Source: Roseovarius amoyensis
GTDB taxonomy: Bacteria; Pseudomonadota; Alphaproteobacteria; Rhodobacterales; Rhodobacteraceae
Assembly (NCBI RefSeq): GCF_003260265.1
Contig: NZ_QITQ01000001.1
Location: forward strand, 62,001 to 126,000
Reading direction: 5' to 3'
Length of the DNA stretch: 64,000 bases
Positions 44,832-54,472 of the stretch are shown piece by piece. The translations under genes and the position numbers were made by a program. Below the pieces are notes generated by a model. It made no database searches. It worked only from the letters and a program-made list of their open reading frames with translations, and was not told the DNA's origin. Each line of letters starts with the position of its first letter. Position 1 is the first letter of the stretch.

Positions 44832-45242
44832 ATGTCGGACGAGTTGCCGGAATACTATTTTCGGGTGCGCGATAACGGCGCCTTCGTGTTTCTCGTCGAT
44901 ACCGAGAACCGCCAGCGCCGGATCGAGTTGGACCAGATCGCCGTGGTCAATATCCGCAATGGCCAGATCAAGCCCCAGGGTGACTATGAACTGACCGAAC
45001 AGGACATGACCGCCATCCGGGAATGGATGGATGAACGGGTTCAGGTCCTTGCCGAACGCGATATCGACGACATCCGCCGCGCGGTCGATCACCTGAACCA
45101 GACCGCCCACTGGGCACAATCCCGCGCCACCGATGACCAGCTAGAGGCGGTGACGGACGCGCTGTTGCTGTCGATGCACGATTTGCGGGCGGTGCTGGTG
45201 CGCAAGAAGGCCGAACGCCTGATCCGGCAAACCAAGGGCTGA
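44832..45242 (+). CDS. Conserved hypothetical protein
   Basis: The protein has 136 residues, no signal peptide, no membrane segment. It begins MSDELPEYYFRVRDNGAFVF and has a predicted helical C-terminal half (WMDERVQVLAERDIDDIRRA, then WAQSRATDDQLEAVTDALLL). It lies 24 nt after the aminotransferase on the same strand and a GGGGAA site precedes the ATG. The sequence looks conserved in the order (strict spacing of charged residues), but I do not recognise a named family or function. Confidence 0.75.
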   Translation: MSDELPEYYFRVRDNGAFVFLVDTENRQRRIELDQIAVVNIRNGQIKPQGDYELTEQDMTAIREWMDERVQVLAERDIDDIRRAVDHLNQTAHWAQSRATDDQLEAVTDALLLSMHDLRAVLVRKKAERLIRQTKG

Positions 45243-45352
45243 GCCCGGCCGCGAACACCCCACTGAAAAATCCGGGAACCTTTTGCGTGCTGCTGCATCC
45301 AATGGGTCGAGCGCCTTTGAAAGGCACTCTGATCAATGGAAAAGGACACGAC

Positions 45353-45772
45353 ATGAGGATTACCCACTCGCTGGCGGCTGTTGCCGCCCTTCTTGTTGCC
45401 GCGCCGGCCCTGGCCCATGACGAAGAGGCCCTGAAAGCCGCGCCTCCGGGCGAGCCCTTCATCCAGGTCAGCGATGCGCTGCCGCTGCCCGAATTCATCC
45501 CCGGGCTGGGCACACTGTTCGTCGATCCGGCATCCCTGCCCGCCGGCCCGTTCCTGGCCTACGACCATGACGGGCGGCTGTCGGCCACCGTCTACATGAC
45601 CCCGCTGGCCGACCTGCAGAACGGCACCGCCTATGACGGGCTGGGTGTCGGGTCGCACACCGTCAGCGGCGTCGACATCTACTACAACGCCGGCCACCCC
45701 GGCGTGGACAAGCCGCACGCGCATGTGGTGCTGTATCACGACGCCGCCGCCAAAGATCGGTTGGCGAAATGA
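45353..45772 (+). CDS. Secreted DUF5602/TTHB210-like protein
   Basis: The protein has 139 residues. The signal peptide (MRITHSLAAVAALLVAAPALA) ends before HDEEALK. The mature protein has FIPGLGTLFVDPASLPAGP, then ATVYMTPLADL and a His-containing end (VDIYYNAGHPGVDKPHAHVV). It resembles the TTHB210-like family, with moderate certainty. It overlaps the following cupredoxin gene by 4 nt (ATGA) and has an AAAAGGA site upstream. The conserved histidines suggest a periplasmic metal or redox link with the cupredoxin partner; that is inference. Confidence 0.7.
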   Translation: MRITHSLAAVAALLVAAPALAHDEEALKAAPPGEPFIQVSDALPLPEFIPGLGTLFVDPASLPAGPFLAYDHDGRLSATVYMTPLADLQNGTAYDGLGVGSHTVSGVDIYYNAGHPGVDKPHAHVVLYHDAAAKDRLAK

Positions 45773-46296
45773 GACCGGCACGCCGCCGGTTTCTTGCGCT
45801 GGGGGGTGGTCTTTGCGCCACCCTCCTCATCGGGCGCGCCGCACAGGCCGGGCCGGTCGAGGTGATCGAAATGCGCGGCACCGCGCGCGGCGAACGCATC
45901 TGGTTCTCTCCGCGCGGGCTGGCCGTGGCGCCGGGAACCACGCTGCGCTTTGTCAACAACGACCCCGGCAACAGCCACACCGCCACCGCCTATCACCCCG
46001 CGAACCATGACCGCGCGCGCCGGATACCGGCGGCGGCAGAACCGTGGGACAGCGATTTCCTGTTGCCGGGCGATACGTTCGAGGTCACGCTCAAGGTGCC
46101 GGGGGTCTATGACTATTTTTGCATCCCGCACGAGATGGCCGCGATGGTCGGCCGCATCGTCGTGGGCCGCCCCGGCGACCCCGGATGGGAAGGGCCCGCA
46201 CCCGCCACCGACGACCTCCTGCCCGAGGCACTGGCGGCCCTGCCCGAGGTCGGCGACATCCTGACCAGCGGCCGCATCGGCGAAGAGCGGGAATGA
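45769..46296 (+). CDS. Tat-exported cupredoxin (plastocyanin/azurin-like)
   Basis: The protein has 175 residues. A twin-arginine signal (RRRFLALGGGLCATLLIG) sends the folded protein to the periplasm. The cupredoxin domain has type 1 copper ligands at His 70 (NSHTATAYHP), Cys 118 and His 121 (YFCIPHEM), and Met 126. A C-terminal extension of about 40 residues (GWEGPAPATDDLLPEALAAL) is unusual for a simple plastocyanin. Translationally coupled to the secreted protein upstream; electron transfer or copper handling is likely. Confidence 0.88.
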   Translation: MRPARRRFLALGGGLCATLLIGRAAQAGPVEVIEMRGTARGERIWFSPRGLAVAPGTTLRFVNNDPGNSHTATAYHPANHDRARRIPAAAEPWDSDFLLPGDTFEVTLKVPGVYDYFCIPHEMAAMVGRIVVGRPGDPGWEGPAPATDDLLPEALAALPEVGDILTSGRIGEERE

Positions 46297-46329
46297 CCCC
46301 GGTCAAGTTTGACATAGGCGCGGCGCGGT

Positions 46330-47694
46330 TCAGCCCGCCCGCGCCGCCACGTTTCGCGCCGACCAGCGCCAGAAACGCACCAGCAACAGCACGCCGGCAC
46401 AGGCCAGCCCCAGCGCCAGCCCCAGCCATACCCCGACCCCGCCGAGGCCCAGCATGAAGCCCAGGACATAGCTGGCCGGCACGCCAATGCCCCAATAGCT
46501 GAACACCGCGATGGCCAGGGGGACGCTTGTGTCCTGGACGCCCCGCAACAGCCCCAGCGCCATCACCTGCGCCGCATCGACCACCTGAAACAGCGCCGCC
46601 GCCGCCAACAGCCCCACGCCCAGCGCGATCACCCCGGCGCGGTCGGGCTCGGCCGGGCTAAGAAAGAGGCCGACCAGGAATTCCGGCACCGCCAGAAACA
46701 GCACCACCGCCACCAGCGACACCGCCCCCGATATCGCCAGCGCCACCAGCGCGCCCGCGCGCAGCCCCGGCCCGTCGCCCCGCCCAAATGCCTGGCCCGC
46801 GCGCACCGTGGCGGCGTTGGACAGGCCCAGATGCACCATGAACACGACCGAGGCCACCTGCAGCGCGATCCCGTGCGCCGCCAGCGGCAGCGTGCCCAGC
46901 CAGCCCATCATCGCCGTGGCGGCGGCGAACAGCCCGACCTCGGCCAGGTTCGTCATGCCGATGGGCCAGCCCAGGCGAAAGACGCGGCCGAAGGCCTCCC
47001 AATCCGGGCGCCAGACCCGCTGAAACAGCGTGTGTTCCGGCGTGGCGAGCGCTGCATAGAGCGCCAGCGCGATGCCCGAGGCGATGTTGACGCTCAGCGA
47101 CGCTATCGCCGCCCCGCGAATGCCCAGCTCGGGAAAACCCCAGTTGCCGAAGATCAGCAACCAGTTGACGGCCACGTTCAGCCCCACCGCCGCCAGCGTC
47201 ATCCACAGCACCACCTGCGTGCGCTCCAGCGCCGCGAGATAGGATTTCAGCACCATCACCAAAAGCGCCGGCAAAATGGCGTAACCGGCGATGCCAAGGT
47301 ACTGCCCGGCCTGCGCCGAAACCGCCGCCTCTTGCCCGATGGCCAGGAACAGCGGCTCTGACCAGATGAACATGGGCAGCACCGCCAGCCCGAACAGCAT
47401 CGACGCCCACGCGCCCATGCGGGTGACGCGCCGCACCTGCACCTCTTCGCCCGCGGCCTGGGCCGAGGCGACCATCGGCATCACCGCAAAGGCAAAGCCC
47501 GACCCCATGATGAAGATGACAAAGAACAGCGTGCCGCCCAGCACCTCTGCCGCCAGCGCGTCGACCGAATACCATCCCAGCATCAGCGCGTCGGTCAGCG
47601 TGATCGCGAACTGCGCCACATGGCTGCCGATCAGCGGCAGGCCAAGGTAAAGGGTGGCGCGCGCGTGGTCGCGGTATGAAGACGGCTGTTTCAT
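46330..47694 (-). CDS. MATE-family multidrug/organic cation efflux transporter
   Basis: The protein has 454 residues with about twelve membrane helices in the two-bundle MATE arrangement: LIGSHVAQFAITLTDALMLGW at the N-terminus, LAVLPMFIWSEPLFLAIGQE, and the second-half start RLGWPIGMTNLAEVGLFAA. NorM/MATE pumps expel cationic compounds using Na+ or H+. The family's conserved N-terminal Asp (TLTDALMLGWY) is present. It lies 38 nt after the NicO transporter gene on the same strand; a functional link is not obvious. Substrate unknown. Confidence 0.9.
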   Translation of the reverse strand: MKQPSSYRDHARATLYLGLPLIGSHVAQFAITLTDALMLGWYSVDALAAEVLGGTLFFVIFIMGSGFAFAVMPMVASAQAAGEEVQVRRVTRMGAWASMLFGLAVLPMFIWSEPLFLAIGQEAAVSAQAGQYLGIAGYAILPALLVMVLKSYLAALERTQVVLWMTLAAVGLNVAVNWLLIFGNWGFPELGIRGAAIASLSVNIASGIALALYAALATPEHTLFQRVWRPDWEAFGRVFRLGWPIGMTNLAEVGLFAAATAMMGWLGTLPLAAHGIALQVASVVFMVHLGLSNAATVRAGQAFGRGDGPGLRAGALVALAISGAVSLVAVVLFLAVPEFLVGLFLSPAEPDRAGVIALGVGLLAAAALFQVVDAAQVMALGLLRGVQDTSVPLAIAVFSYWGIGVPASYVLGFMLGLGGVGVWLGLALGLACAGVLLLVRFWRWSARNVAARAG

Positions 47695-47732
47695 GCCATC
47701 GGCCTACTGCCGGCCCGGGCGTGCCGCAAGCC

Positions 47733-48653
47733 TCAGATCGCGCCCACCAGCAGTTGCAGCGAGATGGCAGCGACAAGGCCACCCGCCGCCATCTCGACCA
47801 GCGGCAGCGCACGGGCGGCGCCGCTGCCCTGCGCCAGCCGCCAGACCAGCCCCTCGCGAAAGGTGACGGCGGCGATGGCCACGGCGATGGTGACGGTGGC
47901 GGTGCCCAGCCCCATCGCGAATGCCCCGGCGATGCCCGCCGATACCAGCCCGAAACGCCATGTCAGGATCAGCAGGAACAGCGCCCCGGTGCAGGGCCTG
48001 ACCGCCACCGCCGCGACCAGCATCAGCGCGTCGCGCCACGACCGGACGGCGGCGGCCTCTTCCACGCTTGGCCCGTGGCGATGGCCGCAACTGGCGCACA
48101 CGCCGTCGGCATCCGGGGCGTGGGCATGGGCGTGGCTATGGGCATGCGTGGCCCCTGCCCGCCCCCGCCACAGCCGCCGTGCCCCGCGCAGCACCAGCCA
48201 CAGCCCCACCAGCGCGATTGCGCCATAGCTGGCCGGCGCCATCACCCTGTCGGCAAAGCCGGTCATTGCCGGGCGCGTCAGCCCCAGTACCAGCACCCCG
48301 GCATAGACCAGCACCACCGCCGCCGCGGCCTGCGCCAGGCTGGACGCCAGCGCCAGCAGGCCCAGCCGCACCACCGGCACCCGCACGCCCACGCCGTAGC
48401 CGCCGATCAGCATCTTGCCATGTCCCGGCCCCGCCGCATGCAGTACGCCATAGGAAAAGCAGATGCCCAGCAGGCCAGCCAGCGCGCCGGGCTCACCCGC
48501 CCTGAGCGCGCGCAGCCCCGACGCCATCGCCTCCTGCGCGGCGCGCTGGCCCTCGGTGGCCTGCGCCACGACCCAGTCGGCCCCGCCCGCGCCCCACAGC
48601 CAAACGGCGGCGGCCACCACCGCCAGCGCGGCAATCAAGAGCGCGGTGCGCAT
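47733..48653 (-). CDS. NicO-type nickel/cobalt transporter
   Basis: The protein has 306 residues with six to seven membrane helices. The diagnostic [18 protein letters not shown] motif (metal-binding His and Gly) appears near residue 70, followed by a long loop rich in His ([15 protein letters not shown], then CGHRHG), and ARPCTG-like [13 protein letters not shown] in the second half. This family exports or imports Ni2+/Co2+ (RcnA-like). The gene overlaps the DUF1007 gene by 19 nt; that pair is a common arrangement in alphaproteobacteria. Confidence 0.9.
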   Translation of the reverse strand: MRTALLIAALAVVAAAVWLWGAGGADWVVAQATEGQRAAQEAMASGLRALRAGEPGALAGLLGICFSYGVLHAAGPGHGKMLIGGYGVGVRVPVVRLGLLALASSLAQAAAAVVLVYAGVLVLGLTRPAMTGFADRVMAPASYGAIALVGLWLVLRGARRLWRGRAGATHAHSHAHAHAPDADGVCASCGHRHGPSVEEAAAVRSWRDALMLVAAVAVRPCTGALFLLILTWRFGLVSAGIAGAFAMGLGTATVTIAVAIAAVTFREGLVWRLAQGSGAARALPLVEMAAGGLVAAISLQLLVGAI

Positions 48654-49273
48654 GTCACCTCCAACGTGTAGGCAAAGAAAATGCCGATCCTGACCTCGTC
48701 AAAGATCGACTCGTCATCCGCTTCGGTCAGACTGTCGAGCTTTTCCTCGGCCCGCGCGCGGTCGGGCTCGGCAACCTCGCCGGTGCAGCCCTCGGGCAGG
48801 CGCACCGCGCCGGCCAGTTCCAGCGCTGCGTAATAGAACGGGTCATAGGGGCGCAGTTGCAGCCGTTCGGGCATGGGTGCAGGTGCGGCAATCGGGCGGA
48901 AATGGCGCGTCACCAACTGGTCATCGCGCATCTCGACCGACAGTGCCCGTGGCGCGCCCAGCGCCAACCGACCGTCGGGCGTGTCAACGAACAGCGCACC
49001 GTCGAACCCCTCTGGCCAGTCGGCCAGATCGAAGCCCAGCAATTGCGCCTTTTCGTCGTCGGCCAGCACCATGTCGCCATCGGCATCCAGCCCGCGATCC
49101 GACAGGATCAACATCGAGAAAAGCGGGTCATAGGCCCATGTCACCTCAACCCCCGCCAGCCGGTCCTGATCGTCGGTCTGCAGTTCCAGCCCGACATCGA
49201 CAAAGACATGCGGATGCGCCCGCGCCAGAGGCGCGACCAGGCACAAGACAAGGATCAGAAAGCCCGTTCGCAT
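48635..49273 (-). CDS. DUF1007 family periplasmic protein
   Basis: The protein has 212 residues. A signal peptide ([19 protein letters not shown]) is followed at once by [12 protein letters not shown], the DUF1007 N-terminal motif with conserved histidines at the new N-terminus, well placed for metal binding. The [14 protein letters not shown] stretch resembles an EF-hand-like loop. It precedes and overlaps the NicO transporter, so it probably delivers or senses the same metal in the periplasm. Function unproven. Confidence 0.88.
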   Translation of the reverse strand: MRTGFLILVLCLVAPLARAHPHVFVDVGLELQTDDQDRLAGVEVTWAYDPLFSMLILSDRGLDADGDMVLADDEKAQLLGFDLADWPEGFDGALFVDTPDGRLALGAPRALSVEMRDDQLVTRHFRPIAAPAPMPERLQLRPYDPFYYAALELAGAVRLPEGCTGEVAEPDRARAEEKLDSLTEADDESIFDEVRIGIFFAYTLEVTCAPRS

Positions 49274-49364
49274 CTGCGATGTTTTTAAGCCGCGACAGGG
49301 CCAAGGGCAACCGCGCCCGGGCCGTCTGCGCGAAAAGCCGCGCGGGACGCCGGTTCGGGCCGGG

Positions 49365-49883
49365 CTAGTCCGGTGCTTTCAGAAAATCGGCCTCGGAATA
49401 CACCTTGGACAGTTCCTTTCGCCGGAAATCGATATGCACGATACGGCGGGTGCGATTGTCGTCCCCGACCCGGCGGAAAAAGAAATCCTTGTCGGTGAAA
49501 TGCCCCTTTTCCATGATCCAGCGGACCATGGAAAAGGTCATGCCCTTGTAGGGCGCCATGATGTCCACGATCCAGAGCCGCTCACCGCTGTTCCAGTCCT
49601 CGGGCATCAGTTGCTGGCCGGTGATCAGCCGCCGCTCGGCATCGGGGCTGAGATGGCCCCAAGTATACATGCCCCGCGCCACCCCATCGAAACGAAACAG
49701 CCTGAACTGCCCCAGCAGTAAAGGCGGTTCCAGATAGCTGCGCAGCTGGGCCACCGTCATCCGCGCGTGCCGGGGGCTGCGAAAAGCCAGGAACGCCATG
49801 TCGCCATAGGCCCGCAGGCGTTCAGGGCTGGGGCATTCACTTTCCGGCAGGGCACGGCCCGTTGCGTCGTGGCGCGCTGTCAT
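49365..49883 (-). CDS. HlyC-type toxin-activating lysine acyltransferase
   Basis: The protein has 172 residues, the HlyC/CyaC family size. The catalytic His is at residue 39 (FRSPRHARM, matching SSPLH of HlyC) and the conserved Asp at 107 (ERLWIVDIMAP, matching RKWFIDWIAP). Their spacing of 68 residues is nearly that of HlyC (His 23, Asp 92). WGHLSPDAERRL and LMPEDWNSGERLW are also shared. These enzymes move fatty acyl groups from acyl-ACP to lysines of RTX toxins. The gene overlaps the end of a Hint-protein gene (ATGA), not an RTX toxin gene, which is unusual. Confidence 0.88.
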   Translation of the reverse strand: MTARHDATGRALPESECPSPERLRAYGDMAFLAFRSPRHARMTVAQLRSYLEPPLLLGQFRLFRFDGVARGMYTWGHLSPDAERRLITGQQLMPEDWNSGERLWIVDIMAPYKGMTFSMVRWIMEKGHFTDKDFFFRRVGDDNRTRRIVHIDFRRKELSKVYSEADFLKAPD

Positions 49884-50860
49884 GCGGCGGCCTGGATATC
49901 AGGCGCGCCATGCACATGCAGGCAATCATGCAATAGCGTGCCCTCCCACGGGCGCAGGGCCATGCGCGCAGTGTCTATTGTGCCGTCCCCCTCGAACATA
50001 TCCGGAAAGAGCTTGGCAAGCTCGTTGCGCGCCGGGCCGTCGATCTCGCGCAGGGTGTAGTCGCCGGGGTGGAAACTCTCAGTCGGCAGCCCCTCGGTCA
50101 GCATGATCTCATGACGGTCGAAAAGGACGTGAAAATAATCGACGCCATCGGCGGCGTGGTCGATGCGGATGGTGGTGTCGTTGACCAGCCCCTTGGCCGG
50201 CACAAGCACCTCTCGCTCGCCAAAGAACAGCTCGGCGCGCCAGTCGTTCACAAGGATCCGGTGTTGGGGCGACACAGTCAGTTCGCGCGCGGGGCGGCCC
50301 TTGCCAAAGGCGCCCGCCGCAATGCGGATCGGCCTGAGCGAGGGGTCAGCGCCCAGCTTGGCGCGGGAAACGCTGCTGCAACCGATCCAGCGCACCGGCT
50401 GGGCCGGGCCGTCGACCGTCTTCACCATGTCGCCGGCGCGCAGATCCTCGACCGGGACGGGGCCGGTTTCGGTTTCGATCATGGTGCCGCGGGCAACGCA
50501 GATCGTCAGGTTGATATAGATCGTGTCGGTGTCGGTGTTGCCACCGTCGGTGCCGGTGACAGAGATGACCACCGTCTGGTCGGACCCGGATGCAAAGACC
50601 GCATCCCGGTCAATGGCAAAGGTGAATTCGCCGGTGGTCGCGTCAAAGGTGAGATCGCCATACGCACCGCCGCTGGTGACCGAGAAATCATAGCCGTCGC
50701 TCGCCTCGCTGGCCGTGCCTCCGCCGATCGGAATCTCGTCGAAATCGCCCGAGACCGTGGTAACCCCAGTCCCATTGAGGGTGACGTCGAATGTCCACGT
50801 GTCCAGACTGCTGCTTCCGCCGCCGGTAGCACCAGAAACCTCGCTGATATTGTAACCCAC
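49880..50860 (-). CDS. Hint-domain protein with N-terminal beta-sandwich
   Basis: The protein has 326 residues. Residues 1-118 are Gly/Thr/Asp-rich beta structure like a cadherin- or VCBS-type repeat (TFDATTGEFTFAIDRDAVFA, ISVTGTDGGNTDTDTIYINL). The Hint domain begins at Cys 121 (CVARGTMIETETG.VPVEDL) and has the same blocks as the large RTX-Hint protein in this window: SPQHRILVNDW, VDYFHVLFDRHE and ESFHPGDY. The GTG start at 50860 has AAGGCGG upstream. No signal peptide. Coupling to the acyltransferase suggests this protein may be acylated or that both serve one secreted product. Confidence 0.85.
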   Translation of the reverse strand: MGYNISEVSGATGGGSSSLDTWTFDVTLNGTGVTTVSGDFDEIPIGGGTASEASDGYDFSVTSGGAYGDLTFDATTGEFTFAIDRDAVFASGSDQTVVISVTGTDGGNTDTDTIYINLTICVARGTMIETETGPVPVEDLRAGDMVKTVDGPAQPVRWIGCSSVSRAKLGADPSLRPIRIAAGAFGKGRPARELTVSPQHRILVNDWRAELFFGEREVLVPAKGLVNDTTIRIDHAADGVDYFHVLFDRHEIMLTEGLPTESFHPGDYTLREIDGPARNELAKLFPDMFEGDGTIDTARMALRPWEGTLLHDCLHVHGAPDIQAAA

Positions 50861-51116
50861 TGCTCGTGCCGCCTTTTTCTAGCGTTTCCTGATCTTATGC
50901 TTCTTGGTCAACCCACTGACATGCGTTTCGAAGCCTGCGGTTGATATACTGATATCTGGGAGAAATTATGGCGGCGGCAACACATCCTTGGTCAGTGTGG
51001 CCTTGAGGCGGCACTCGGGACGACAGACGTGCGCTTTTCCAGGGTTTGAAACCGGTGGTTCGGGCACGAAATGACCGTGCCACAGGCGCAAGCAGGGGCG
51101 CAGCTGCCCCCTGCCC

Positions 51117-52964
51117 TTACCCGGCGTTTTTCTTGGTCCCATCCGCCGCCGGTTCGGGCGTCTGCCCGGCGCGGACCAAGGGCGGAAAATCCTCGGGCGT
51201 GATCGTTTCCCGGTCCAGCAGCAGCGCCGCGCCGGACTTCAGTTCCGCGTCATGTTCGGTCAGGATAGTCTTGGCGCGTTCATAGGCCTCTTCCAGCAAC
51301 GTGCGGATCGCGATGTCGACCTCGCGCGCGGTTTCCTCGGAATAGTCCCGGGCCGCCATGCCGGGCGCGTGCTGATCAAGGTATTGCCCCGCCTTGCGTT
51401 CCAGCACCGCCTGCCCGATCTCGGGCGCCATCCCGAAGCGGGTGACATATTCCCGCGCAATGTCGGTCGCCTTGGCCAGGTCGTCCGACGCCCCGGTGGA
51501 AACCTCGCCGAAGACCAGGTCCTCTGCCGCGCGGCCCGCCATCAGCACGGTCATCCTGTCCTTGAGTTCCGACACCGAGATCAGGAACCGGTCCTCGGTC
51601 GGGCGCTGCATGGTATAGCCAAGCGCCCCGATCGAGCGCGGAATGATCGAAACCTTGTGCACCGGGTCGGCGTGATCGACATTCGCCGCCACCAGCGCAT
51701 GCCCCATCTCGTGATGCGCAACGCGCGCGCGTTCCTCGGGGCCCAGCACGCGGGACTTGCGTTCAACGCCCGCGATGATCCGCTCGACCGCCGCGGTCAG
51801 ATCGGCCATCGTCACCTTGTCGCCATTGCGCCTTGTGGCAATGATCGCGGCCTCGTTGACGAGATTGGCGAGGTCCGCACCCGTAAAGCCGGGCGTGATG
51901 GCCGCGACCTGTCCCAGATCGACGTCATCATCCAGCACGACCTTTTTCGCATGTACCCTGAGGATCGCCTCACGCCCCTTGCGTTCCGGCCGGTCGACCA
52001 CGACCTGCCGGTCAAAGCGGCCCGCCCGCAGCAGGGCGGCATCCAGTATCTCGGGACGGTTGGTCGCGGCCAGCAGCACGATACCGGTTCGCGGGTCGAA
52101 CCCATCGAGTTCCGCCAGCAACTGGTTGAGGGTCTGTTCCTTTTCATCGCCGCCGCCAAAGCCCGAGACGGCCGAACGCGCCCGCCCCAGCGCGTCGAGT
52201 TCGTCGATGAAGATGATGCAGGGCGCGGCCTTGCGTGCCTGTTCGAACAGGTCGCGCACGCGTGCCGCGCCGACACCCACGAACATCTCGACGAATTCGG
52301 ACCCCGAGATGGAAAAGAACGGAACGCCGGCCTCACCCGCAACCGCACGCGCCAGCAGGGTCTTGCCGGTGCCCGGCGGGCCGACCAGCAGGATACCCTT
52401 GGGGATATGCGCGCCCAGGCGCCCGTATTTTTCCTTGTCCTGCAGGAACGACACGATTTCCTGCAGTTCCGCCTTTGCCTCGTCAACGCCGGCCACGTCA
52501 TCGAAGGTCACGCCGGTCTTGGTTTCCAGATAGACCTTGGCCTTGGACTTGCCGATGTTCACCAGCCCGCCCATTCCCTGCCCACCGGTCATGCGCCGGG
52601 TCAGCAGCATCCACATGCCGAAGAAGAACAGCACCGGCACGACCCAGGACAGCAGGTCGGTCAGCCAGTTCTGATCAGACCCGCCGGTAAAGGGAATGTC
52701 ATACTGTTCCAGGTCGGCGGCAAAGTCCGGGTCGACCCGTTGCGCGATGAAGAACTCCTTGCCGTCCACGGGTTCGGCAAAGCGCCCCTCGATCCGGGTT
52801 TCGGTGACGGTCAGTTCCGCGATATCGCCCTTTTCCAGGTGGGACAGGAATTCGCTGTATTGCAGCGGCAGCACGCTGCGATACCCAAGCCAGACCTGCA
52901 GCGCCAGCCAGACAAGGGCGGCGATGATCCAGAAGGTCCAGTTAAACTGTTTCTGCTTGTCCAT
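51117..52964 (-). CDS. ftsH: FtsH-family membrane ATP-dependent zinc protease
   Basis: The protein has 615 residues. Two membrane segments flank a short periplasmic domain (residues about 10-28 and 108-128). The AAA domain has Walker A GPPGTGKT near 195, pore motif [21 protein letters not shown], Walker [13 protein letters not shown] and the arginine-finger region LRAGRFDRQ. The zinc site reads HHEMGHA near 417 (canonical FtsH has HEAGH), still HExxH. It differs enough from housekeeping FtsH to be a paralogue. It follows cydX by 183 nt on the same strand. Start chosen for the GGAG site and correct first helix. Confidence 0.9.
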   Translation of the reverse strand: MDKQKQFNWTFWIIAALVWLALQVWLGYRSVLPLQYSEFLSHLEKGDIAELTVTETRIEGRFAEPVDGKEFFIAQRVDPDFAADLEQYDIPFTGGSDQNWLTDLLSWVVPVLFFFGMWMLLTRRMTGGQGMGGLVNIGKSKAKVYLETKTGVTFDDVAGVDEAKAELQEIVSFLQDKEKYGRLGAHIPKGILLVGPPGTGKTLLARAVAGEAGVPFFSISGSEFVEMFVGVGAARVRDLFEQARKAAPCIIFIDELDALGRARSAVSGFGGGDEKEQTLNQLLAELDGFDPRTGIVLLAATNRPEILDAALLRAGRFDRQVVVDRPERKGREAILRVHAKKVVLDDDVDLGQVAAITPGFTGADLANLVNEAAIIATRRNGDKVTMADLTAAVERIIAGVERKSRVLGPEERARVAHHEMGHALVAANVDHADPVHKVSIIPRSIGALGYTMQRPTEDRFLISVSELKDRMTVLMAGRAAEDLVFGEVSTGASDDLAKATDIAREYVTRFGMAPEIGQAVLERKAGQYLDQHAPGMAARDYSEETAREVDIAIRTLLEEAYERAKTILTEHDAELKSGAALLLDRETITPEDFPPLVRAGQTPEPAADGTKKNAG

Positions 52965-53147
52965 ATCAGGGTCTCCGAACGGGTTGCCGGGTGGCGCATC
53001 CGGCCGCGGGGAAAGGTCGGCCCGCAAGCCAGCTATGACAACCCCCGCAAGTGAGGGCAACAGCGTTGCCTGAATGGTGCGCAGGAACGGGATACGGCGG
53101 CGAACGCCAGGGCGCCGCCGCCGCAGGGGCCGCAAACCGGCCGGGGA

Positions 53148-53288
53148 TCAGTCGCGCGGGTCAGAGGGTGGCGCATCGTGACCGTGGGCAATGGCGCGCT
53201 CGTCCTCTTTTATCTCAAGCCACATCGCGTTCATCACGGCAAAGATCGCCGCCAGCGGCAGACCGAGAAGCCAGGCAAAATACCACAT
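53148..53288 (-). CDS. cydX: Cytochrome bd oxidase small subunit CydX
   Basis: The protein has 46 residues, beginning MWYFAWLLGLPLAAIFAVMN, then AMWLEIKEDE. The single membrane helix with an N-terminal MWYFAW and a Glu-rich segment after it is the CydX/YbgT signature. CydX stabilises the haem-binding CydAB complex. It lies 15 nt after cydB. The start at 53288 follows an AAGGAAGA-like site. The His-containing C-terminal tail (AIAHGHDAPPSDPRD) is longer than in E. coli. Confidence 0.9.
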   Translation of the reverse strand: MWYFAWLLGLPLAAIFAVMNAMWLEIKEDERAIAHGHDAPPSDPRD

Positions 53289-53303
53289 TGGGTCTTCCTT
53301 TCG

Positions 53304-54467
53304 TCAGTATGAGGAATGGCCGCCGTCGGTGATCTCGGCCTCGGTGACCTTGCCCCAGAGCACTTTGTACACCCAGGCGGTGTAGGCCATGATCATCGGC
53401 ATGAAGATCACCGTCATCACCAGCATGATGAACAGCGTCAGGTGCGACGAGGAACTGTTCCAGACCGTCAGCGACGACTGCGGGTCGCTGGAGGACGGCA
53501 TGATGAACGGGAACATCGTCAGCCCCACCGACGAGATCACGCCAAGGATCGCCATCTTGGAAAACAGCAGTGTCGAGACCTCGCGCCCCGCCCGCAGCCC
53601 CAAAAGGGTCAGCAGACCGCCAAGGATGCCCATCACCGGTGCGACGGCGATCCAGGGACGGTCGCCATAGGCCGACAGCCAGCTCGCCGTGCGCTCCACC
53701 TCGAAATGCAGCGGGTTCGAGGGGCCGTTGGCGACATGATCCCCGACGGTGCGGAACCCTTCGATTCCCACCGCCAGCCACAGACCGGCCAGCACATAGG
53801 CGCCCACGGCGACGAGGGCGGCGACCGACCCATAGGCACGGGCGCGGCGCTGAACCGCGCCTTCGGCCTTGAGCGTCAGCCACGCGCCGCCATGCATCAC
53901 CAGCATGGCCAGCGACACGACACCGGCCAGGATCGAGAACGGATCAAGCAGACCGATGAATTTCATGTACCAGACGCCTTCGTAGATCGTGTGCAGATCG
54001 TCGGTCAGGTGAAACGGCACGCCCTGGATGACGTTGCCGACCGCCACCCCGAACAGCAGCGCAGGCACCGCGCTGCTGGCGAACAGCGCCCAGTCCCAGC
54101 CGTTGCGCCAGCGCGGGTCTTCGCGTTTGGAGCGGTACTTGAACGCTACCGGCCGCACGATGAATGCTGCGAGGACGACGAACATCGCCAGGTAGAAGCC
54201 CGAAAAGCTGACCGCGTAGAGCGGCGGCCAGGCGGCAAAGATCGCGCCGCCGCCCAGGATGAACCACACCTGGTTGCCCTCCCAGACGGGGCCGACGGTG
54301 TTGATCGCCACGCGGCGTTCGACATCGCTCCGCCCCACGAAGGGCAGCAGCGCGCCGACCCCCATGTCAAAGCCGTCCGTCATGGCAAAGCCGATCAGCA
54401 ATACGCCCAGCAGCACCCACCAGATGACGCGCAGCAGGTCGTAACTCATGAGTTCATGAAGGATCAT
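53304..54467 (-). CDS. cydB: Cytochrome bd ubiquinol oxidase subunit II
   Basis: The protein has 387 residues with eight to nine membrane helices. YDLLRVIWWVLLGVLLIGFAMTDGFDMGVGALLPF is the standard CydB N-terminus, with GNQVWFILGGGAIFAAWPPLYA following. Together with CydA it forms the quinol-oxidising, oxygen-reducing terminal oxidase used at low oxygen. It is 5 nt from cydA and followed by cydX. The start at 54467 has a GGAG site 8 nt upstream; a later in-frame Met (MSYDLLR) is possible. Confidence 0.95.
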   Translation of the reverse strand: MILHELMSYDLLRVIWWVLLGVLLIGFAMTDGFDMGVGALLPFVGRSDVERRVAINTVGPVWEGNQVWFILGGGAIFAAWPPLYAVSFSGFYLAMFVVLAAFIVRPVAFKYRSKREDPRWRNGWDWALFASSAVPALLFGVAVGNVIQGVPFHLTDDLHTIYEGVWYMKFIGLLDPFSILAGVVSLAMLVMHGGAWLTLKAEGAVQRRARAYGSVAALVAVGAYVLAGLWLAVGIEGFRTVGDHVANGPSNPLHFEVERTASWLSAYGDRPWIAVAPVMGILGGLLTLLGLRAGREVSTLLFSKMAILGVISSVGLTMFPFIMPSSSDPQSSLTVWNSSSSHLTLFIMLVMTVIFMPMIMAYTAWVYKVLWGKVTEAEITDGGHSSY

Positions 54468-54472
54468 CTGTC

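Noticed and set aside
50895-51083. A 62-codon minus-strand frame between the Hint gene and ftsH
   Set aside because: No ribosome site, atypical composition for this genome and no recognisable feature.
51092-51114. Hairpin just after the ftsH stop codon
   Set aside because: A GCAGGGG stem is present but has no T-tract on the minus-strand side, so I do not call it a terminator.
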